A stretch of 64,000 bases of DNA, taken from assembly GCF_900129355.1 (NCBI RefSeq), contig NZ_FQVL01000009.1, forward strand, positions 1 to 64,000. Direction: 5' to 3'. A program made the position numbers and the translations under genes. Below are positions 57,510 to 64,000 of this stretch, one piece after another (within the stretch, counting starts at the first letter, position 1; each line of letters begins with the position of its first letter). The notes under the pieces were generated by a model. It searched no databases. It saw only the letters and a list, made by a program, of their open reading frames with translations, and was not told the DNA's origin. This DNA comes from Seinonella peptonophila. Lineage in GTDB: Bacteria; Bacillota; Bacilli; Thermoactinomycetales; Thermoactinomycetaceae.

Positions 57510-58543
57510 GCGATGCATACAGAGCGGCAGGTGTTGATATTGATGCTGGTAATGAAGCCGTAGAGCGTATGAAAGCACATGTAGCACGTACCAGACGACC
57601 AGGGGTTCTGGGTGAGTTGGGCGGATTTGGAGGCTTATTTGCTTTACCGACAGGCTATCAAGAGCCTGTCTTGGTTTCAGCTACTGATGGAGTCGGTACA
57701 AAGCTAAAAGTTGCTTTTGCTCTCAATCAACATTCAACGATTGGTATCGACTGCGTAGCAATGTGTGTAAATGATTTGGTTGTTCAAGGCGCACAGCCAC
57801 TATTCTTTTTGGACTACTTGGCGACAGGAAAATTAGAGCCTAAGCAAGCCGAACAGATTGTAAAAGGGATTGCGGATGGGTGTGTTGAGGCTGGCTGTGC
57901 ATTAGTTGGCGGAGAGACAGCAGAAATGCCTGGTATGTATACAAATGGAGAATATGATGTAGCAGGTTTTGCCGTTGGTATCGTTGAACGAAAACAGGTG
58001 TTAGATGGCAGTCAAATCAAACCTGGCGATGTGCTGATTGGGCTTGCTTCGAATGGCTTGCATAGCAATGGTTTCTCATTAGCGAGAAAAGTTTTACTTG
58101 AGGATCGAGGATTTACTTATGCTGAACCAGTTCCTGCTAGTAACCAATTATTAGGAGAAGCACTTCTCACACCTACACGCATTTATGTAAAAACCTTCCT
58201 TGCCTTGCAAGAACAATTCCAGATCAAGGGAGGTGCGCATATTACAGGCGGAGGACTGGTTGAGAACTTGCCAAGAATATTACCAACCGGCTGCGCTGCT
58301 GAAGTAAGAGAAGGCGCTTGGGAGGTTTCACCTATTTTCCAATGGATTCAACATATCGGAAAAATCTCCTTCGAAGATATGGTGCGTACTTTTAATATGG
58401 GGATTGGCATGGTATTGGTTGTCCCAGTCGAAGAGGCAGACGAAGTGTGCAGAGCGGCGGAAGAATTAGGAGAAAGAGCGACTAGGATCGGTCAAGTAGT
58501 CGCGGGACAGCAATCTCAATTTGCCTGGGCGAAAAGGAGGTAA
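57506..58543 (+). CDS. purM: AIR synthase PurM
   Basis: PurM closes the imidazole ring of FGAM to AIR using ATP. The 345-residue protein has [17 protein letters not shown] at the start, [13 protein letters not shown] near residue 60, and [13 protein letters not shown] near 247. It overlaps purF by four bases (ATGA). Confidence 0.98.
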   Translation: MSDAYRAAGVDIDAGNEAVERMKAHVARTRRPGVLGELGGFGGLFALPTGYQEPVLVSATDGVGTKLKVAFALNQHSTIGIDCVAMCVNDLVVQGAQPLFFLDYLATGKLEPKQAEQIVKGIADGCVEAGCALVGGETAEMPGMYTNGEYDVAGFAVGIVERKQVLDGSQIKPGDVLIGLASNGLHSNGFSLARKVLLEDRGFTYAEPVPASNQLLGEALLTPTRIYVKTFLALQEQFQIKGGAHITGGGLVENLPRILPTGCAAEVREGAWEVSPIFQWIQHIGKISFEDMVRTFNMGIGMVLVVPVEEADEVCRAAEELGERATRIGQVVAGQQSQFAWAKRR

Positions 58544-58548
58544 AAACA

Positions 58549-59118
58549 ATGGGTATTGCCGTTTTTGCCTCTGGCAATGGTAGTAACTTTCAGAGTTTGA
58601 TCGATTGCTCAAACAAAGAGAATTGGGAGGTGCCCATTTCTCTACTTATTTGTGATCGTCCAAATGCGAAAGCAATTGAGCGAGCGCAAGCAGCTAAAGT
58701 TCCTTATCGATGTATCAATCCGCATGATTTTGCTGACAAAGTTCGCTATGAGCAAGAAATTGTAAATACTTTAGAAGAATATCAAATTAAATGGATTGTT
58801 CTAGCTGGATATATGCGAATCATAGGAGAAACCATTTTGAATCCATTTATTGGAAAGATCGTCAATATTCATCCTTCACTTTTACCAGCATTTCCAGGGA
58901 AACATGCTATAGAAGAGGCTTTTACTTATCCTGTGAAAATTACAGGGGTGACAATTCATTTTATCGATGAAGGCATTGACACAGGTCCGATTATTGCGCA
59001 AGAAGCAGTTTCAGTTGATCCAGATGATACCCTTGCCTCGCTGGAAGATAAAATTCATCGTGTTGAACATCGACTCTACCCGAAAATTGTTCGAAGTTGG
59101 GTTGAAGGAAAACTATAA
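58549..59118 (+). CDS. purN: GAR transformylase PurN
   Basis: PurN transfers a formyl group from 10-formyl-tetrahydrofolate to GAR. The 189-residue protein has VFASGNGSNFQSLI at the start, the active-site NIHPSLLPAFPGKHAI near residue 105, and the catalytic aspartate in HFIDEGIDTGPII near 140. It lies five bases after purM and is followed by interspersed element copy 3. Confidence 0.98.
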   Translation: MGIAVFASGNGSNFQSLIDCSNKENWEVPISLLICDRPNAKAIERAQAAKVPYRCINPHDFADKVRYEQEIVNTLEEYQIKWIVLAGYMRIIGETILNPFIGKIVNIHPSLLPAFPGKHAIEEAFTYPVKITGVTIHFIDEGIDTGPIIAQEAVSVDPDDTLASLEDKIHRVEHRLYPKIVRSWVEGKL

Positions 59119-59169
59119 AAGAGTCGACATGGAGTGTTCAAGACGATTACTCCGCTTGTTAAGAGAGTT

Positions 59170-59291
59170 AATAACATTTGGGTAGTGAGGGAAGAAATTG
59201 TGGAGTCAATATTTCGAGGCGCCTTGAAGACATCTAAGCAGCATGAATTGAAGTCGAAGCGTGAAATATTGAAACCAACACGGAGTCTACA
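59170..59291 (+). repeat. Interspersed non-coding element, copy 3 (inside the purine operon)
   Basis: TCAATATTTC (59206-59215) pairs with GAAATATTGA (59263-59272), enclosing the shared GGCGCCTTGAAGACATC block. The ends (ACATTTGGGTAGTGAGG; GTCTACA) match the other copies less closely. It occupies most of the 200-base gap between purN and purH, the widest gap of the operon, and no T-run follows it. Confidence 0.8.
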
Positions 59292-59330
59292 CAATATATA
59301 TCTAATATAATTTGGAGGTATATGATATTC

Positions 59331-60869
59331 ATGCAAATACGTCGTGCATTGATCAGTGTATCTGACAAGACGGGAATTGTCTCATTTGCTCAATCTTTAG
59401 CAGAACAAGGTGTGGAAATTATTTCTACAGGAGGGACACGTCGAACGCTTGAGGAAGCCGAAGTGCCAGTGATTAGCATCTCAGATGTGACAGGTTTTCC
59501 TGAAATCTTAGATGGTCGAGTCAAAACGCTTCATCCAAAGGTACATGGAGGTTTATTAGCCGTTCGTGATCTTCAGACCCATCAGCAACAGCTTCAAGAC
59601 CAAGCGATCACACCAATTGATCTGGTTTGTGTCAATCTTTATCCTTTTCAACAAACGATTGCAAAGCCAGATGTCGATTTTGCGGAAGCGATTGAAAATA
59701 TAGATATTGGCGGCCCCTCAATGGTTCGCTCTGCTGCGAAGAATCATCGTTATGTAACAGTAGTCATTGATCCAAATGATTATGCGTTCGTGATCCAGCA
59801 GCTCAAAGAGAACGGTGGCACGGATGAGGCACTTCGTCGTCGTTTAGCTGCTAAAGCATTTGGACATACCGCTGCCTATGATGCTTTGATCGCTGACTAC
59901 TTAAATCGACAAATTGATGAGCCATTTCCCGGGCAATTGACATTAACCTTCCAAAAACAACAAGAATTGCGATATGGGGAAAACCCACATCAACAAGCCG
60001 CTTTTTATCGGGAACCACTAGCAGGAGAAGGCTTACTTGCCACCTGTGAACAATTGCAAGGAAAAGAGCTTTCATATAATAACATAAGTGATGCAAATGC
60101 AGCCTTAGAACTGGTACGTGAGTTTGAGCAACCCACTGTCGTTGCAGTAAAACATATGAATCCTTGCGGTGTAGGCAGTGCTGATACAATTGTTGAGGCA
60201 TATCGCCTTGCCTATGATGCTGATCCGATCTCAATTTATGGAGGAATTATTGCTACAAATCAAACTGTAGATGATGAAACAGCCGAGCTGATGAGTCAGA
60301 TTTTTCTTGAGATTATTATTGCTCCTGAATTTACGGAGGAAGCTCGCCAAATTTTAACGAAAAAACAAAATTTGCGTCTGCTTCGTTTAAAAGGAGAAGT
60401 TTCAACTGTTCAGCAACATAAAGTCGTTTCTGTTGGCGGTGGATTGTTGATTCAAGATGTGGATCAACATGAAATAACAAGAGAAGAGTGTCAAAATGCA
60501 ACAAAACGAGCGCCTAGCAAACAAGAATGGGCAGATTTGCTCTTTGCTTGGAAAGTAGTAAAGCATGTAAAATCAAATGCTATTGTACTTGTGAAAAATG
60601 GACAAACGATTGGAATTGGAGCTGGACAAATGAATCGTGTTGGAGCAGCTAAAATCGCCATTGAGCAGGCTGGAGAGCAAGCAAAAGGAGCTGTTTTAGC
60701 ATCAGATGCCTTTTTCCCGATGAAAGATACATTAGAAGTAGCCGCAGCAGCGGGAATTCGTGCCATTATTCAACCTGGAGGTTCTGTTCGTGATCAAGAG
60801 TCAATCGATGAAGCAAATAAACATGACATAGCTATGGTGATGACAGGAATTCGTCATTTTAAACATTGA
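59331..60869 (+). CDS. purH: Bifunctional AICAR transformylase / IMP cyclohydrolase PurH
   Basis: PurH carries out the last two steps to IMP. The N-terminal cyclohydrolase half has IRRALISVSDKTGIVSFAQ and EILDGRVKTLHPKVHGGLL. The C-terminal transformylase half has LRYGENPHQQAAFY near residue 212 and AVKHMNPCGVG near 272. The start is placed at ATG 59331 to match family N-termini. ATG 59322 is also in frame; GGAGG is 3 and 12 bases from the two, so neither is ideal. Confidence 0.97.
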   Translation: MQIRRALISVSDKTGIVSFAQSLAEQGVEIISTGGTRRTLEEAEVPVISISDVTGFPEILDGRVKTLHPKVHGGLLAVRDLQTHQQQLQDQAITPIDLVCVNLYPFQQTIAKPDVDFAEAIENIDIGGPSMVRSAAKNHRYVTVVIDPNDYAFVIQQLKENGGTDEALRRRLAAKAFGHTAAYDALIADYLNRQIDEPFPGQLTLTFQKQQELRYGENPHQQAAFYREPLAGEGLLATCEQLQGKELSYNNISDANAALELVREFEQPTVVAVKHMNPCGVGSADTIVEAYRLAYDADPISIYGGIIATNQTVDDETAELMSQIFLEIIIAPEFTEEARQILTKKQNLRLLRLKGEVSTVQQHKVVSVGGGLLIQDVDQHEITREECQNATKRAPSKQEWADLLFAWKVVKHVKSNAIVLVKNGQTIGIGAGQMNRVGAAKIAIEQAGEQAKGAVLASDAFFPMKDTLEVAAAAGIRAIIQPGGSVRDQESIDEANKHDIAMVMTGIRHFKH

Positions 60870-60945
60870 GATCTATGTAATCCAATCAGACCGAATTGAT
60901 CTTTTATAATCAAATAATATTTCGTTATAGAAAGGAAGTGTCACA

Positions 60946-62217
60946 TTGCGTTTACTTGTGATTGGAAATGGTGGGCGTGAACATACATTAGTATGGAAGT
61001 TAAAGCAAAGTCCCCTAGTAGAAGAGATCTTTGTTGCTCCTGGAAATGGAGGGATGGAATCTTTTGCAACTTGTATTAATTTAAATCCAACCGATATTGA
61101 CGAGTTACAGGATTTTGCAATGCAAGCTGAAATTGATATGACGATCGTAGGACCAGAGATACCATTGATTGCTGGAATTGTTGATCGCTTTCAAGAAGCG
61201 GGATTAACCATTATTGGTCCAAATCAAGCAGCAGCGCAAATTGAGGGTAGTAAGCGGTTTGCAAAGGAACTAATGGAAAAATATCAGATTCCGACAGCGC
61301 GGTATCGTGCATTTACAGATGCAAACAAGGCAAAGGATTACATAAAGATCATAGGTGCACCAATTGTAATCAAAGCAGATGGGCTAGCGGCAGGTAAAGG
61401 TGTTATTGTAGCGCAAACCGTTACAGAGGCAGAAGAAGCGATTCATGACGTAATGGAGAAAAGAATATTTGGTGAAGCTGGTAATGAGGTAGTAATTGAA
61501 GAGTTTTTAGTGGGACAAGAAGCTTCATTAATGGCATTTGTCGATTCAAGTGGGATTCAGCCAATGGTTATCTCCCAAGATCACAAACCTGTATATGATG
61601 GGGATCAAGGACCGAATACAGGAGGAATGGGGACATACTCGCCTGTACCTCAGATTCCATCACAAATTGTCGAACAAGCAATTGAGGAGATATTAAAACC
61701 AACGATTGCTGGATTAAAGAAAGAAGGGATTCAATTTCAGGGAATTCTCTATGCAGGTTTGATGATCACTGCAACTGGACCAAAAGTGATCGAATTTAAC
61801 GCGCGATTTGGCGACCCTGAAACGCAAGTCGTTTTACCACGATTAAAAACAGATCTTTTAGAAGTTTTCAAAGCAATGAGTGAAAATCGAGTGGCTGATT
61901 TATCACTTGATTGGAATGAACAAGCAGCGGTTTGTGTTGTCATGACATCAGGAGGCTATCCCGAAGATTATGAAAATGGGAAAGTGATCACTGGATTATC
62001 TTCATCCGTCCAATCAGACCAATCAATGATTTTCCATGCTGGTACAAAACGATCAGAAACTGGAAAAGTTGTGACAAATGGCGGTCGTGTCCTTGGTGTT
62101 ACTGCGCTTGGCGAAGACCTTGCTTCAGCTCGTGAACAAGCATATCAGTTGGTCGAGCAAATTCACTTTGAAGGTGCCCATTATCGGACAGATATTGCCA
62201 ATAAAGCATTAAAATAA
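60946..62217 (+). CDS. purD: GAR synthetase PurD
   Basis: This ATP-grasp ligase joins glycine to phosphoribosylamine. The 423-residue protein starts at TTG after AAAGGAAGTG. VIGNGGREHTLVWKLKQSP is at the N-terminus, VIKADGLAAGKGVIVA near residue 145, and HKPVYDGDQGPNTGGMG near 210. It is the last gene of the operon, 76 bases after purH. Confidence 0.98.
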   Translation: MRLLVIGNGGREHTLVWKLKQSPLVEEIFVAPGNGGMESFATCINLNPTDIDELQDFAMQAEIDMTIVGPEIPLIAGIVDRFQEAGLTIIGPNQAAAQIEGSKRFAKELMEKYQIPTARYRAFTDANKAKDYIKIIGAPIVIKADGLAAGKGVIVAQTVTEAEEAIHDVMEKRIFGEAGNEVVIEEFLVGQEASLMAFVDSSGIQPMVISQDHKPVYDGDQGPNTGGMGTYSPVPQIPSQIVEQAIEEILKPTIAGLKKEGIQFQGILYAGLMITATGPKVIEFNARFGDPETQVVLPRLKTDLLEVFKAMSENRVADLSLDWNEQAAVCVVMTSGGYPEDYENGKVITGLSSSVQSDQSMIFHAGTKRSETGKVVTNGGRVLGVTALGEDLASAREQAYQLVEQIHFEGAHYRTDIANKALK

Positions 62218-62230
62218 AGTATTGACCAAC

Positions 62231-62262
62231 TCCCCACATATGACATGTGAGGGGTTTTTCAT
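62231..62262 (+). terminator. Terminator of the purine operon
   Basis: CTCCCCACAT and ATGTGAGGGG pair around a short loop (one unpaired base), followed by TTTTTCAT. Confidence 0.8.
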
Positions 62263-62375
62263 CTCTACATAGAGAAATTCAACTTCATTTGATCAGTCGT
62301 CAAATTGCTGGTTGCATGATTGTAACAATTCTCTCAATTTTTTTTTGATCGAGATTTTAGAATATGTTTTCATTG

Positions 62376-62400
62376 TGAACATGTGTGTTTGAACATGTTT
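62376..62400 (+). promoter_or_regulatory. Possible operator: repeated/inverted GAACATGT
   Basis: TGAACATGT occurs at 62376-62384 and again at 62390-62398 (as TGAACATGTTT). Because ACATGT is self-complementary, the pair is also an inverted repeat. It lies about 110 bases before the broken MFS gene and could be a repressor site. No cognate regulator is in the window. Confidence 0.35.
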
Positions 62401-62511
62401 GATCTAGTGTAATATTCGCCTGGGTACCTAGATCGAACTCAAAAGTAGGCCACTATGATCACTTCATAGAGTCCACAGCTTGGAAAACGGATTCGACATA
62501 GGAAGGAAGCC

Positions 62512-63673
62512 ATGTTCTCCACTCCTGCCATGATCCGTCTGCGAATCGCTGCTGCCATCAGTTGCCTTTCGTTTGAAGTCGGTCTGTCGGCAAATCCGAT
62601 TGTCAGTTACCTCAAAAAATTAGGGTTACACGATACAATATGGATGATCATGGGCGCTTCGCCCGCCGGAGCCATCGTGTTCTACCTGATCGGTGGGCGT
62701 CTTACGAATCGATTCGGTGGAAAGCGTGTAGCCCTGTGGTCGCTGCCTCTCATGGTTGTCATCACCTTCTGTACAGGGATGGCACAGGATACCTCAGAGT
62801 TTGTCGTGGTACGGTGGATTCATGGGGTTACCTATGCCATGACCTTTCCACCGCTCTACACCTTGCTGGCGGACAGCCTCGAAGCTCTGCCTGAGAAAAG
62901 GGCGTCGCGCTATCACAGCATAGGAAATGGTGTCGATGCCCTTGCTGTTATCCTCGGCTACTGGCTCGGACTCGTACTATTGCAGTCTGGGCAAAAAGAG
63001 TGGTGGATCGGAATCGGTACGGGTCTGACCGCCTTGCCGGTTCTTCTCCTGTATCGGATTGCTCTAGGACATCAGCAAGGACGCCGAGTCGGGGATTCTG
63101 TATCCCATAAGAAAACGCCTATTTACTTGAACAAGGGAATGAAACGGGTGGTACAGGTCGCTGCAATTTCTGTCGGTTTCTTCATCGTCAACCGGGTGAC
63201 ACTCACCTTCCTGGAGCAGTATGTCGGTGGGAGAGCTGGTCCGATCCTGGTCATTTCCACTGTCGTCAATATATTGACCTCCCTGTGGGTCGATAAGTGG
63301 GCAAACAGCAAGGGAAACTTTACCACGCTCCGAATTGCCGTGGTGCTGCTGGTTGGATCATTGCTCTTAACCTGGGTGAATCGACAGTTCAACATGATTG
63401 CAGGACTGACCTTGTTGGTCATCGGTGCGATTCTTCAGGGGGGTTGCTAGGCGCATCTGCGCTTTCTGTATCTACGATTTGTTCCGATTGATACCATCGG
63501 AACAACGTGGATCAGTGATGGCCATACGCTCTCTGATGGCCGAGGGAGCGACCCTGATCGGTAATGTGTACGGGGGACAGATGGAGAAGCGCTTCGGCGT
63601 TGAGTCCTTGTGGCTCCTGACGATCCCCTGGACACTCTTTTCTTTGTTCCTCATCAGGAGAGGGAGAACGTGA
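62512..63673 (+). pseudogene. MFS transporter, interrupted by two frameshifts
   Basis: This is an MFS permease of about 385 residues with twelve helices if the reading frame is repaired. ASPAGAIVFYLIGGRLTNRFGGKRVALWS (near residue 50) contains the MFS loop between helices 2 and 3. The frame breaks at a run of six G near 63436, where one more G would restore GGLLGASALSVSTICSD. It breaks again near 63489, where one more T would join it to LIPSEQRGSVMAIRSL. Both breaks are single missing bases, one in a homopolymer, so sequencing error is as likely as decay. Codon use is GC-richer than in the purine genes. AGGAAGG precedes the ATG. Confidence 0.8.
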
Positions 63674-63688
63674 CTTTCCGTGAAAGGC

Positions 63689-63722
63689 AACTGGCAGACC
63701 CATTTGGGTCTGCCAGTTTGCT
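63689..63722 (+). terminator. Terminator after the MFS pseudogene
   Basis: AACTGGCAGACCC and GGGTCTGCCAGTT form a 13-bp perfect stem with loop ATTT, followed by a weakly T-rich TGCTATT. Confidence 0.88.
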
Positions 63723-63847
63723 ATTCAAGCTGTAATCTATACAGATGTTTGGAAATCAACAAGTGTTGTGCATTCAAAGTTGCCTGTATGGTGGGCTATG
63801 TTCTATTCACTCGTCTTTTATATGTAACTTTTAGGTTACGATAAAAT

Positions 63848-63874
63848 CCCGGTTCTCATGAGAGACCGGGAAAT
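63848..63874 (-). terminator. Hairpin, probable terminator for a minus-strand gene beyond the window
   Basis: TCCCGGT and ACCGGGA enclose a loop that contains the palindrome CTCATGAG. On the minus strand it is followed by TTTTATCG, so it would end a leftward transcript coming from outside the right edge. Confidence 0.5.
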
Positions 63875-64000
63875 GAGCGTCAAAACGAATTGCAATCACC
63901 CATCCACATATATGAGGGTGAATTGGTCGAAGAAACAATCTATTTAAAGAGCAGGACTCTTCCCTTTAGCTGAAGACGAAGTATGTCTGCACAATGAGAC
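63875..64000. other. Right edge, no gene identified
   Basis: I see no frame with a ribosome site or recognisable protein. A leftward gene may end here (see the hairpin before it), but too little is visible to name it. Confidence 0.4.

Overview
The window (about 64 kb) comes from a low-to-mid GC Gram-positive bacterium, almost certainly a member of the Bacillales. The support is gene order and regulation: a sufCDSUB cluster with SufU, a B. subtilis-like purEKBCSQLFMNHD operon behind two inverted PurR boxes, a CbpB/DarB-type CBS protein, the acetylated diaminopimelate branch (DapH plus a YkuR-type deacetylase), a YunD/YunE/YunF-like trio, an LPXTG-type wall protein and strong AGGAGG ribosome sites. 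The genus cannot be fixed from this sequence. The two ends (a MATE-like gene near 1 kb and a broken MFS gene near 63 kb) look GC-richer than the middle.

Layout. 1-352: 3' end of a 16S rRNA closed by its own terminator, with no tRNA or 23S behind it. 0.35-6 kb: a MATE-like exporter, several small unknown proteins, a DUF1802 protein, a 48-residue cysteine-rich ORF and cbpB. 6.3-10.5 kb: a Fur-box-preceded pair of lipoproteins, one with a calcium-binding-like Asp loop and a helical toroid-like region, the other a beta-propeller fused to a di-heme cytochrome-c-peroxidase/MauG-like domain. 10.7-16.2 kb: the SUF Fe-S assembly operon, also behind Fur-like sequence. 16.4-21 kb: a large unknown protein, a quinone reductase with a convergent HxlR regulator, a PTS-EIIC-like membrane protein and a 36-residue membrane peptide. 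21-25 kb: a lysine/diaminopimelate operon and a 5'-truncated IS200/IS605 TnpB remnant. 25-33 kb: an HTH-TPR regulator, a YihY protein, pncB, the yunF-yunE-yunD-like trio, a QueT transporter and a DUF6154 protein.

33.1-37.2 kb holds the most striking gene: a 608-residue protein with the complete catalytic core of the anthrax edema factor/ExoY class of adenylyl cyclase toxins. It has no signal peptide, no long C-terminal helical domain and no protective-antigen-like partner nearby. It is followed by a repeat-rich LPKTA wall-anchored protein. 37-41 kb: an amino-acid permease and a Zur-box-preceded YraQ/TIGR03943 pair. 41-49 kb: a CcpA-site-preceded ABC transporter, methylthioribose kinase, isomerase, DeoR regulator and class II aldolase, which together look like a salvage route for 5-methylthioribose/5-deoxyribose (DHAP shunt). 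49-62 kb: the purine operon with an intrinsic-terminator leader. 62.5-63.7 kb: an MFS transporter broken by two frameshifts.

An interspersed non-coding element that can fold as a hairpin occurs three times (10.5, 42.2 and 59.2 kb), always between a stop codon and the next gene. Two of the copies sit between 24-bp direct duplications of a local hairpin. Family assignments and comparisons with known proteins are from memory; no database search was possible.
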